Assembly (NCBI RefSeq): GCF_900141985.1
Contig: NZ_FQZK01000032.1
Location: 1-50,027, forward strand
Source: Nocardiopsis flavescens
GTDB lineage: Bacteria > Actinomycetota > Actinomycetes > Streptosporangiales > Streptosporangiaceae
DNA length: 50,027 bases
Reading direction: 5' to 3'
This document shows, in pieces, positions 36,020 through 46,900 of this stretch. Position 1 is the first letter of the stretch. Each line of letters opens with the position of its first letter. The position numbers were made by a program, and so were the translations under genes. Under the pieces are notes generated by a model. It saw nothing but the letters and a program-made list of their open reading frames with translations, had not been told where the DNA came from and searched no databases.

Positions 36020-36892
36020 TCAGTTGGTGTCCGTGACGAGCCCGTGGGACTCGCGGACCGTGAGGTCGACCTCGGAGGTGCTGGTGAGCTGGTCGAGGGT
36101 GCCGCCGCCACCGCCGGAGAAGTCCCAGGTGGTGTCCCACAGGACGCGGACGGTGACGGTGCGCACGCCCTCGGCGCCCGTGTCGGAGGCCGAGGTGTAG
36201 ACGTACCCGCAGTCGGGGGACTCCGAGGCGGCGTCGTGCGCGGCGGCGTCGAACGGGGTGCCGGGGCCCTCGCACTCCACGGTGGAGCCGTCGCCCATGG
36301 TCCACTGGGTGCGGGCCGGGGTGGCGGTCACGGTGAGGGAGGAGTTCCCCAGCTGGGCGGAGGTGGACTCGGCGCCCCAGGTGGCGGGGTCGACCCACAG
36401 CCACAGGGGGGTGTTGACCAGGACGAGGGAGTCGGTGCCCGGGGAGGTGGCGATCTGCGGCTCGGGGAGCTGGAAGGCGGCGATGGCCTCGTTGATGGTG
36501 GTGAGGGGGTCGGTGCCCTCCTCGCCGTTCTGGCCCGCCTCCGCGAAGATGGCGTCCCAGTCCATGGCGTCCCAGTCGATCTGGCTCCAGTCCATGGAGT
36601 CCCAGTCGATGGCGTCCCAGTCGACGTCGGCGTACTCGTCGGAGCCGCCGGCGCCGCCGGTCCCGCCGGAGCCGCCCGAGCCGCCCGAGCCGCCGGTCCC
36701 GGGGGTGCCCGGGATCCCGCCGTTCTCCAGGATCCAGCGCAGCAGGATCTGGCAGCCGTTGCCGCCGGAGGTGCCGCACTCGACGCTGCCGAGGAAGGAG
36801 CCGTCGTCGGCGTGGGCGGGAGCGGCGCTCAGGGTCGCCAGCACCAGGGCGGCGGCGGCTGCCGCCGCCGCGGGGGGTAGGGGTCTCAACAT
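36020..36892 (-). CDS. Secreted Tad-locus protein with DWDxI pentapeptide repeats
   Basis: The 290-residue protein has a signal peptide ending SAAPAHA (cleavage after residue 28). Next come CGTSGGNGCQILLRWILENGG, a Gly/Ser-rich linker, five consecutive DWDAI-like pentapeptides (91-115), and a C-terminal beta-sandwich-like region (ARTQWTMGDGSTVECEGPGT, VTVRVLWDTTWDFSG). The C-terminal pattern is widespread in proteins at this position of actinobacterial Tad loci; its biochemical role is not established. The start overlaps the lipoprotein gene by 7 nt. It is likely an exported pilus-associated or wall-associated factor. Confidence 0.8.
   Translation of the reverse strand: MLRPLPPAAAAAAAALVLATLSAAPAHADDGSFLGSVECGTSGGNGCQILLRWILENGGIPGTPGTGGSGGSGGSGGTGGAGGSDEYADVDWDAIDWDSMDWSQIDWDAMDWDAIFAEAGQNGEEGTDPLTTINEAIAAFQLPEPQIATSPGTDSLVLVNTPLWLWVDPATWGAESTSAQLGNSSLTVTATPARTQWTMGDGSTVECEGPGTPFDAAAHDAASESPDCGYVYTSASDTGAEGVRTVTVRVLWDTTWDFSGGGGGTLDQLTSTSEVDLTVRESHGLVTDTN
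36548..36622 (-). repeat. Five tandem 15-bp repeats encoding DWDAI-type pentapeptides
   Basis: Five consecutive 15-bp units (plus-strand consensus GATGGCGTCCCAGTC or CATGGCGTCCCAGTC) encode DWDAI, DWDSM, DWSQI, DWDAM and DWDAI. The repeat is exactly in frame with no spacer; the middle unit is the most diverged. Confidence 0.9.
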
Positions 36893-37386
36893 GATCCGGC
36901 CTCCCAGATGCGCAGTTCGGACACGCGCCAGGCGAGCCCGTCGTGGATGAGTGTGGCGTCGACCTTCCGGGAGCCCGCCGCCCCCGGGGCACCGCCGGTC
37001 CGCCAGGCGGAGTCGTCCACGCAGTCGGCGACGACCGCGCGTTCGCGGCTCTCGACGGTGAGGACGGGGTCGATGACGGGTTCCCCCTGGGCCGCTCCGC
37101 CCGCCGCGGCCTGGTCGAGCGCGGTCCGCATGAGTTCGCGGGCGCCCCCGACGGCGTGGTCGTCGAGAGCGCGCGAGGCGTCCTCGTCTCCGTGGGAGGC
37201 CGCGGTCACGGCGTCCCACATGCCGGTGTAGGCCGCCAGGGCGGCCTCTTCGTCACCGGCGGCGGAGGAGGACGGCGACGCGGTTTCGGCGGTGGTGCCG
37301 CCCGTTTCGGTCGCGGGCTCGGAACAGCCCGCTACGGCGAGGAGGGCGCAGGCGGCGAACGCCAGGCGGGTCGAGCCGGATCGCAT
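36886..37386 (-). CDS. Lipoprotein, first gene of the Tad operon
   Basis: The 166-residue protein carries a lipoprotein signal peptide with lipobox LAVAGC (lipidated Cys21), a Thr/Ser/Glu-rich linker, and a small folded domain. That domain contains AALAAYTGMWDAVTAASHGDEDASRAL and ends with KVDATLIHDGLAWRVSELRIWEAGSC. Cys121 and the C-terminal Cys166 could pair. The domain resembles the NTF2-like or DUF-type cores common in actinobacterial lipoproteins, but no known function is recognised. It starts the minus-strand operon and overlaps the next gene. Confidence 0.82.
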   Translation of the reverse strand: MRSGSTRLAFAACALLAVAGCSEPATETGGTTAETASPSSSAAGDEEAALAAYTGMWDAVTAASHGDEDASRALDDHAVGGARELMRTALDQAAAGGAAQGEPVIDPVLTVESRERAVVADCVDDSAWRTGGAPGAAGSRKVDATLIHDGLAWRVSELRIWEAGSC

Positions 37387-37521
37387 CGCGGCTGTTTCCC
37401 TTCGGTGTGCTCCGCCCGGGCGGGACGGGGGGTGAGGGGTGCGGGGGCGCGGTTCCGACCGGTGGGGGGCGGATCCGCGGGGGGAAGGGTCGACGCCGAC
37501 CGATGTGGTTTTGCGTGTGTT

Positions 37522-37540
37522 TCACGCTCTCTCAGCGTGA
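37522..37540. promoter_or_regulatory. Perfect 19-bp operator-like dyad at the Tad promoter
   Basis: TCACGCTCTCTCAGCGTGA has 7-bp arms in perfect dyad symmetry around CTCTC. It abuts the proposed minus-strand -10 element (37540-37545), so it would cover the transcription start. This suits a repressor site controlling the Tad operon; the regulator is unknown. Confidence 0.5.
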
Positions 37541-37569
37541 GGATACCGAGAGCGCACAGTACACAACAA
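37540..37569 (-). promoter_or_regulatory. Candidate promoter of the Tad operon
   Basis: On the minus strand TTGTTG (37569-37564) and TATCCT (37545-37540) are separated by 18 nt, resembling a housekeeping sigma promoter. The leader to the lipoprotein ATG would be about 150 nt. The lipoprotein gene itself has GAAGGGAAA as a ribosome site. Confidence 0.45.
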
Positions 37570-37663
37570 CCCCCCGGAACAAGAATATAAGCCCCATGCG
37601 CGGGGGATAGACCGGAACCGAAAAGCCGACGGTCACCGAGGGCACACACAAACGGGCAAACGG

Positions 37664-37686
37664 GGCCCGGGAAGGGTTCCCGGGCC
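37664..37686. promoter_or_regulatory. Perfect 10-bp inverted repeat in the divergent region
   Basis: The arms 37664-37673 (GGCCCGGGAA) and 37677-37686 (TTCCCGGGCC) flank GGG. The dyad lies between the two divergent promoters. It may be an operator or a hairpin terminator for leaky transcription; the sequence does not decide. Confidence 0.45.
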
Positions 37687-37917
37687 GGCTCCGGCGGCGG
37701 CCGGTGCGGCGAAGCCCGGACGCACACGCCCGCTCCCCGTTCCTACCCCCCGGCACATGGTGGAACACCCGGCCCACAGGGAAGGTGGCGAAAGGTGAAC
37801 CCCGGACGATCACCCGGCGAAGCCTCGGACGGCGCGCGGCCGGCCGCACGCCTCTTTCGAACAAAAGCCAACGCTTCCATGACACACCAACACGGACGGA
37901 AACTGAAGAACCATCAC

Positions 37918-37947
37918 TTCCACATGGACCGTTCGTAGTGCTAACGT
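37918..37947 (+). promoter_or_regulatory. Weak candidate promoter of giant gene B
   Basis: TTCCAC (37918-37923) and TAACGT (37942-37947) are 18 nt apart, in the AT-richer part of the region, about 40 nt before the start codon. The match to consensus is poor. Confidence 0.25.
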
Positions 37948-37988
37948 GACCGCTCTCTGCGGTCCGGTCGAGGGGGAGGGGGTCCGGT

Positions 37989-40900
37989 ATGCCGCTGGAC
38001 CCCAACATGTCCGACTCCCAGCGCAAGGCCATCCAGGTCCTGACCGGCATCGAGGTCCCCTCCTCGAACCCGCCGGCGATGCGGTCGCTGGCGGAGATCT
38101 ACGACGTCCTCTCCGAGAAGCTGCGCAAAGACCTCACCGAGTTGATGAACACGGTGCGCGGCCGTGTTCGCCGGAACTTCGGCGGGCAGGCGTCGGACTT
38201 CTACAACCGTTCGCTCAACCAGTTCACGCAGGGTGAGAACGACTACCTCGGGTCGGCGGCGGGCATCTCGCAGATGCTGTCGGTGGAGCTGCGCAAGGGC
38301 GCGGCCAACGCGGAGTACATGTCCGCGATGGTCCTCGTGCAGTTCGCCCAGCTGCTCGTGGAGATCGCGTGGGCGATCGCCACCGCCAAGTTCACCTTCG
38401 GCGCCTCGCTGAAGTGGATCCCCATCTTCAAGATGATCCGCAGCCTGGCCATGCAGCGGATCCTCGCCTGGTTCCTCATCACCGTCCCCGGGCACCAGAT
38501 CATCAGCCAGCTCTTCGCGAGCATGGACAGCGTCATCCAGCGCATCCAGATCGCCAACGGCACCCGTGACACCTGGGACCACGACCTCACCAAGGGCGCC
38601 CACATCGGCGGCGTCATCGAGGGCCTGGTCTCGGCGGGGCTCTCCGGGGGCCTGGGCGTCGCGTTCGACCGGCAGATCACCAACCTGATCACCAACCGGA
38701 TCGACGTCCTGCGCACCCTGCCCGACCCGGTGCCGGTGCCGCCGGTGGGCAGGGGCGTGCCCGACCCGGTCCCGCCGCCCCCTCCCCTGCGCGACATCGA
38801 CGACGTCGTTCCGCCGCCCGCCAGGCAGCCCGGACCCGAGACCGTCCCCGTGCCGGACGGGCCGCCGCCCCCGCGGCCGGACGTCCCCCCGACCAGGCCC
38901 GACACGGACATCCCGCCGCCTCCCCCGCCCGGGGGCCGCCCCGACCCCGAAACGGTCCCCCGGCCCGACCCGACGCCCACGCCGCGGCCCGACCCGGCCC
39001 CGGACGGCGGCCCGGTGCCCACGCCCACGCCCGGGAACGCGGGCGGCGGCGGACTCAACCGCGACCTCGCCGACGTGTTCTCCCGGCACCGGGACGAGAT
39101 GGCGGTCCCCTTCGCCACGAACGCCCCGCCCGGGGCGAACGGGTGGAACAACGCCGCCAACCGCGCCCGGTTCCGCGAGGACATGGCGGGGGCGTTCGAG
39201 CGCAACTTCGCCGCCACGCTCGGCGCCGACCAGGCGCGCCGGCTGGGCTCCGACTACGCCGACACGCTGGTGCGCACGTGGGGGAAGCCCGACGCCGGGG
39301 CGCAGCTGTCGCGCACCCTGGGCGACCACCTGCCGCCGCCCGTGCGCGACCACCTGTCGCGGCTGCCCCAGGACATGCTCGACCCGGTCTACAAGCACTT
39401 CCAGAGCAAGGCCACCTGGGTCACCCACCTGGGGGTCGGCGCGGGCTCGGGCGCCGTCGAGGGCTACCTCGGCGAGGGCCTGGGCAGCGCCGCCATGGGC
39501 GAGGGGTTCAAGGCCTCGGTGTACTCCGCCACGTCCGGCGCGAGCATGAACACCATCCAGCAGGTGTCCACCGACTCCGCCCTGGCCGGTATCGACGCCC
39601 TGAGCGGCCCGCCCAAGATGCCCGTTCCGGAGGCACCGCCCGCCGCACCGGAGGCCTCCCCCGAACCGGAGCCGGTCACCGACCCGGCGGCGAACCGGAC
39701 GCCGCCGCAGCCCGCCGAGGGCGCGGGCTCCGACCGCCCCCCGGGCCCCGGCCCCGGGCGCAACGGCACGGACGTCGTCGTCAACGGCGACCCCTCGGGC
39801 CGGCCCGACCGCTCCGGCGACCCGGACGGCGACGGCGACGCCGCGACGGCCCCGGACAGGGACACCCGCGAGGACGAGGACGAGTACGCGCGCCCCTCCC
39901 GCGGGCAGGACCAGCCGACGGCGCCGCCCGAGACCGGCGGCCCCGCGCGCGTGCCCGAGGCGCCCGCGCCACCGCAGCGCTCCGGGGAGGAGGACGTCAG
40001 CGAGACGCCCTCCACCGACGACCGGAACCGGGGACAGGAGGAGCACCGCGGCCCCGAGCAGGACCGGAACCCGCAGCAGGACCAGGACCGGGACACGGAC
40101 CGGGACGAGGAGCGTGCCCGGACCCCGGAGGTGGAGGAGCACCGCGCCCCCGAACAGGACCGGAACCCGCAGCAGGACCGGAACCGGGAGGAGGGCCTGG
40201 ACCGGGACCCGCAGGCGCGCCCCGTCCCGACCGCCGACGAGCGGGTCGAGGGACCGGTGGCGGCACCGCCGGTGGGCCAGGTCGGGCAGGGGGGCCAGGG
40301 CGGCCAAGGCAACCAGGGCAACCAGGGCAACCAGGGCGGCGACTCGCGCACGCCCCGCACCGGCAACGACTCCCGTTCCGGTGAGGAGCGCCGCGACCCG
40401 GCGCCGGTCGACCCGCACGCGCCCGTGGAGCGCGACCCCGCCGTGCAGGACGGCGACGACCGGGTCGGGGCGCCGGCGCCCCCGGTCACCGAGAGCACGC
40501 AGGAGCACGGGGAGTCCCCCTCCGCCGAGGCGGACCCGCCCGTCCCCTCCACCGAGAGCTCCGACCGGCGGGACGCGGAGCAGGACACCCGGGACGCCGA
40601 CGACCGCGACGCCCCCGTGCCGCCCACCGAGAGCACCGGCGACCGGGACGCGGAGCAGGACGGGCGCAACGCCGACGACCGGAACCCGGGCGCCGACGAC
40701 CGGGACGACGCACGCGACGCCCCCGGCCCGCACCGCGGGGACGGAACGCCGAGCGACACCCCGGTCCCCGACCGCACCGACGAGGTGAACGGGCGGCAGG
40801 ACGACACCCGGGAGGAGCACCGGGAGGAGCGGGACGCCCCCGAGGAGGAGGGCGCGGACGCCCGCCGGGACGACCCGGCCGTGCCCGCGGACCCTCCCCC

Positions 40901-43900
40901 GGCCTACTCCTTCGAGGACCAGCTCAACCCGGACCACGGGCGCACCGACGTCCAGGAGACACCGCACACGGTGCCGCCGCCGCTGTCCGAGGACGGCTCC
41001 GACGACGACGGCACCGCGACCGACACCGACAGCGTGTTCAGCAGGGACTCGGAGTCCACCGAGGCCGAGAGCCTGTTCGACGACACCGGGGACCTGTTCG
41101 ACGACGCGGAGGGCACCGAGGCGCCGCCCGCCTACCAGGACGAGCGGTCGGGTCCGCCGGCCTACCCCTACAGCGAACTGCCCGGCTTCCCCGGGGGCAA
41201 GGACGCCAAGGCCCCGGTGCCCGCCCCGCCGACGGTCGGCGACCTCAAGTGGCTGCTGAACCCGCACTCCGTGCTGCCCCCGCCCGTGCCGACCACCGTG
41301 CAGGTCTTCACCGCCGAGGTCCCGCTGGTCCGGCTCGATAAGAACGGCCGTCCCGTCCCGCCCGGGACCGACCCCTCCCCGGAGGGCGGGACCGGCTCCG
41401 AGCGGTCCGGCGGCCCGGTGGAGCGCACGCCCGAGGAGGAGGGCGCGCCCGTCGTCACCGGCGAGGAGGCCCCCGCCGTGCCCGTGGAGGGCCCGCCCCC
41501 GCCCCCCGTCACCGAGTCCGGCGTGCGCACCGACGAGAGCGGGACCACCGGGCGCGAGGGCGTGGACAAGGGCAAGGGGCCCGCCACCGAGGACTCCACC
41601 GTCCGCGAGGACTCCTCCTCCCGCCGCGACCCGGAGCGCCGCGACCCGCCCCCGGCCGAGGAGGAGACCCGCACCACGCGGGACGACCGCCTCGCGGACG
41701 ACTCCTCCGAGGACCGCACCCCGCCGCCGCCCGGCGAGGACGGCGAACGGACGCCGGAGCGCACCGCGGACTCCGTCGACCTGGACTACCTGGTCTCCAC
41801 GCGCTTCATCGACCTCGACGGCGTGCACGTCGACGCCGAGCAGGTGCGCACCGCGATCTCCGAGTCCGTGGACCGCCAGGGCTACCGCGTTCCCCCGAAC
41901 GTGCGCAAGGAGGCCCTGGACCACTTCGAGAAGGAGATGCGGAGCCGCCCGGGCCTCGGTGCCTTCTTCGGCCGCGACGGGGTCTCCCACACCGTGCGGC
42001 ACGGCTCCGACCGGTGGGACTTCCAGGTCCGGCTGCGCGGCGACGGCGGGGACGGGGCCGGCGGGTACCGGCGCGCCACCGTCACGGGCGACGGCGAGGT
42101 GCGGACGCCGACCATGCGCACCGACGGCGCCACCCACGAGGGCAAGGCGGGCGGGTCCTCCTCGCAGGGGACCAAGAAGGGCCTCAGCACCAAGTTCAAC
42201 GTGAACCCGCTGTTCCTCTCCGCCACCCCCGACGGGTGGGCCCTCGGCCCGGTCCTGTCCGCGGGCGCCAGCGTGGGGCTGGGCCTGCGGACGATGACGT
42301 TCGGCGGCTCCGAGAAGGGCCACACCTCCCTGGAGGTGAAGGGCAAGGGCGCCCCGGAGGTCTACGCGGCCGACCTGCGCGTCCTCGTGGACGTGGCCGC
42401 TCCCTTGGGCCGCGTCCCCCTGCCGCAGCCTCCCCCGGACGCGGACGGGGGCGCCCCGACTCCGGACCGCGGCCCGGTCGTGGTGGACCGCGGCGTCGCC
42501 CTCGTCGTCCCCGGCGAGGTCAAGCCCCTGTCGGAGCGGGCCCCGACCGCCATGAACTTCCGGCCGCGCCCCGGCGGGGAGGGCACCGCCGGACCCGCCG
42601 CCCCGCCGCGCAGGCCGCGCCTGGAGCACGGCGGCCTGCCCCTGTCCGTGTCCTCGATCGTCCCCAAGGGCCCGCAGCCCCGGAACGGCAGGACCTACAC
42701 CGACCTCGGCTCCTGGCTGGCCGACACGCTGCTGCCGCCGCGCACCGACTCCAAGGGCGCGCCCGCCACGGGCAAGCGCGCCGACGCCGAGCGCTCCTGG
42801 CGCGAGCAGTTCGCCGCCAAGCTGGACAACGACTCGATCCGGCAGTACTTCCCCGCCATGGACCAGGGGCCGGTCCGGCTCACCGCCGTGCTGCCCGACG
42901 GCCGCGAGCGGGTCGTGCACCTCTCGTCACCGGCCGCGGACTACCGGGCCAAGGGGCACAGCCCCCAGGTGGACGAGTTCGTCCGCCACGACGGAACCGA
43001 GCAGACGCGGACCGACACGCAGGGGCGCACGTCCAGGGCGGGCTTCACCTTCGGCGGCGGCTTCGGCATCGAGATGCGCCTGCCCGGGGGCCGGGTGCGC
43101 CTGGACGCCCCGGTCGGCGAGTACGGCTACACCCGGACCTGGTCCTCGCAGACGCAGGACTCCTCCAAGACCGGTCTGCGCGACACCTTCGCCATGGCGA
43201 CCTCGGACTCCGACGACTTCGCCGCCTACACCGTGGACCGCGACCTGGTGGTGGAGGTGGACGGCGAGACCGGGCGGCACGAGTTCACCGGCGAGACCGT
43301 CGAACTCCTCTCCGTGCGCGACGCCCGGTCCCTGGACGCCGCGGCGCGGGGCCTGCCCGACCCGCACGCCGCGCCCCGGCCGGGCGCCCGGCCGCCCTTC
43401 GACCACCTGGGCGGGGACCGGATCACCCGGTTCGACGGGACGCGCCTGAACGGCTTCTCCTGGCCGCGGACGCCGGGCGACGACGGCGGGACCGCGGAGG
43501 GCACTCCCCCCGCCGGGCTCCCCGACCAGGTCACCGAGCACCTCATCCAGCAGGTCCTGACCGGGCTGGCCGAGAAGCTCCCCGGCATCGTGGTGCCGGA
43601 GCTGTCCCGGACGCACTCCGACTACGCGCGCCGGCCGGGCCGGGAGAACGCCCCGTACTTCTCCCGCTCCCCGCGCGAGCACTGGGGCCTGCGCCGCAAC
43701 CGCAAGGTGGCGCGCCAGAACACCGAGCTCGTCGAGCGGATGCTGCGGGAGGAGTTCCTCAACAACAACGGCGACACGCTGGCCTCCCGCGGCGGCCTGG
43801 CCATCCACCTCGACGAGAAGGCGGTCATCGACCCCACGCGCACCTTCACCGGCAAGGAGTTCCACCGGCCCGGGCTGGTCACCGTCCGGGTGAAGGCGGA

Positions 43901-46900
43901 GTTCGGCGCGCTCAGCCACCAGGGGGACAAGGGCGGCAAGGCCGGCATCCGCGTCGGCGGCGCCGCCAAGCAGGAGTCGGGCCGGGGCAAGGGCGCCTCG
44001 CACTCGGGGACGCTGACGGCGGGACCGGGCCTGGCCCGCGGCAACCCCGAGGACGCCCGCGGCATGGCCAAGATCATGGGCAGCGGGGGCCTGGCCGCGA
44101 GCATCTCGCGGGCCTGGAACAGGGGCCGCTCCCACGGGTTGGAGCACAAGTCCGAGCAGCTCATGCTCTTCCCCGACGGCTCCGAGGACTGGGGCGGCAA
44201 CGTCCGCTTCACGGCGAGCCTGCACGAGTACGACGCCTCGGAGCAGGTGACGGGCCGGGACGAGAGCGTTCCGCTGCTGAACACGCCGATCGACGCGCGG
44301 TACACCCTCTCCACGCCCAAGATGCTCTCCGGCCCGGTGTCCGCCCCGCCGCGGGCCGGGGACGGCGAGGTCGAGGCCCTGAGCGCGGACGACGCGCGGG
44401 CCCTGGTCCAGGGCGCCCTGGCGCCGCCCCCGCCGCCCGCTGCCCCCACGCCTCCCGCGCCGGCCGAGTCGGGCGGCGAGGGCCGGACCGAGGGCGGCGA
44501 CGGCGACCGCACCGACGGGACCCGGGACGACCGCACCGACGGGCGCGGGGAGGACCGCACCGGGGAACGCAGGGGCGAGGACGGCGACCGCACCGAGGGT
44601 CGTGGGGAGGACCGCGACGGCGACCGCACCGACAGGCGCGCTGACGAGGACGGCGACCGCACCAACGGGACCCGGGAGGACACCGCCCGGACCCCCGAGC
44701 AGGAGCGCCGCGAGCACGCCGCGCGCGAGGACGCCCGCCGGGCCCGCGCCCTGATCGACAACGGCGTGCTGGAGCGCGTCAACAACGACCTGGGGGGCAC
44801 CCGCGGCGACCTCGGCGGGCAGGCCAAGGGCCTGCTCTCCTCCCCCGTGTCCCGCCTCCAGATCGCGGGCGGGCGCAAACTCCTGCACTTCCTGGACACG
44901 CGCGGCGGCCGGTCGTTCTTCGAGCGCCTGTTCTCCCCGACCGGCATGGCCGGGGACCCGGCCACCTTCTCCCCCGGCGGCCAGCGCGACACCGTGGACA
45001 TGACCGGCGGCCTGCTCTCGCCCAACGACGGGCGGGCCGACCTCGTCACCAAGGCCGATCCCGACCAGGTGACGAAGATGCAGCTCACCAGGATGCAGCC
45101 GGTGCTGCACGCCGAGACCTCGGTGAACTCCGGGGCCTCGCACACCGTCACCACCAGCGGGAACGCCCGGATCGGTGCCAACGCGGGCGGCTCCACCAAC
45201 CCGGACAAGGCCGACGCCGACAGCCCGGAGGACCTCACCCCGGCAGCGGCCCGCGGCCCCATCCCGCTCACCGGCCTCTCGGACACCTGGAACTTCCTGC
45301 GGTCGGGCCGGGGCACCGGGGAGACCGGCACCTTCACGTCGTCGCTGATCATCGTCCCCAAGGCCGCGCTGGGATACGCCTTCCAGGTCGGCGGCACGGT
45401 CACCCAGGCGGCCCAGATCATGAAGGGCTGGGGGCTGGCCGTCCCGGGCCTGTGGTCCACGCACTACCGGGGCTGGAAGGCGTCGCTCTCCGACCTGGCC
45501 TCCGGCTACATCTCCGCGCGCGACGCGCGCCGGGCCGGGATCGTCGTGGACCGCCTGAGCGAGAACGAGGACGGCACGCTGGAGGAGGGCTCCCAGCCCG
45601 AGCCCGACGACGCCGGGAACGTCAGGATCCGCGAGGGGTTCGAGCACACCGGGCAGCGGATCCGCCCGGGCGACCCCACCGCGGCGCTGGAGGCGCTGTC
45701 CCGCGAGCTGGACCGGCAGGGGTACGAGCTCACCGGCCGCAGCAGGAAGCGGCTGTTCGACAAGCTCACGACGCAGCTGGGCAAGTCCTCGGGCACGAAC
45801 GTCCCGGTCGCCGTCAAGGTGCGGCCCAAGGGCGCACCGGTCGTCCACGCGTCGTCCTCGGGCGTCGTCCGCGTCAACCTGCGCACGACCGCCCCCGAGG
45901 TGGAGTACGTGGGCTCGGCCGACGAGATGGTGGAGTCGCACACCTGGAAGTCCGAGGACGTCCAGAGCCGTTCGCACGGCAGCGGCAACACCGTGGGGGC
46001 CGACCACACGCACCTGGGGCCCGCACCGTTCTCGGACCAGTACCAGAGCCCGGACAACCAGCCCGACCACCGGCCGCTGTTCCTGACCGGAGCCGGGGCC
46101 GTGGGCCACACGACCTCGCAGGACCAGACCCGCTCCGACACCGAGGAGCGGGTCCGGACGGTGCAGCTGGAGACCGCGGGCCCCTACGCCAAGGTCGTCC
46201 AGCAGGGCACGCTCGACCTGAGCATCGAGTTCGACCGGCCCGCGAACCCCGGCAGGGGCCAGGTGCACGTCCCCTTCACCGACAAGGCGGTCATCGGTTT
46301 CGACGTCAACGGCGACGCGGGGCCGATCCGGACCCTGTACCCGGCCTCCTACCTGGACTTCTCCGGGGCGGACGCGCCGCGGACCGAGACCGGGACCGGC
46401 ACCGACGGCGGCCGGCGGATCGGGGGCGGCTCGGCCGACGACCGCCCGGACCTGGCGGACGCGATGCGGGACCGCCTGTCCCGGCACCGCACCCCGGGCT
46501 CCGCCGGCCTGGGCGAGGGCATCGTCATGCCGACGGCCGTCGGCACCCACGGGGCCGACGTCCGCGACACCGCGGTCGTCACCATCGCCCGGTCCCTGGG
46601 CTGGACGCCCGCCGGCGGCGACCCGGCGCCCGCCCCCGGCGCCGACGGCGGTGCGGGGCGCGTCTACACGGAGCGGGAGATCGCCTCCGCCCGCGCCTTC
46701 CTGGCCGACGAGCTGGAACTGGACCCGCGTTACACGCCGATCGACAGCGTCCTGGAGTCCATCGCCCTGAAGTCGCTGTTCTCCGAGGCGCTCGGGGCGG
46801 ACGACGGCGTGTCCCTGATGAAGATCGGCTCCCTGGACTGGCGCCTGGGCGTGGCGCCCGACCTGCGCGACGCCCGCGTCCTGGACGTGCTCCCCGACTC

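Larger units (their letters stand above)
37387..37988. other. Divergent promoter region between Tad operon and giant gene B
   Basis: This 602-bp non-coding region is clearly more AT-rich than its flanks around 37500-37600 and 37840-37950. It should hold the leader and promoter of the Tad operon (minus) and of giant gene B (plus). Two perfect dyads are visible (37522-37540 and 37664-37686). The short open frames inside it lack ribosome sites and typical codon use. Confidence 0.6.
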
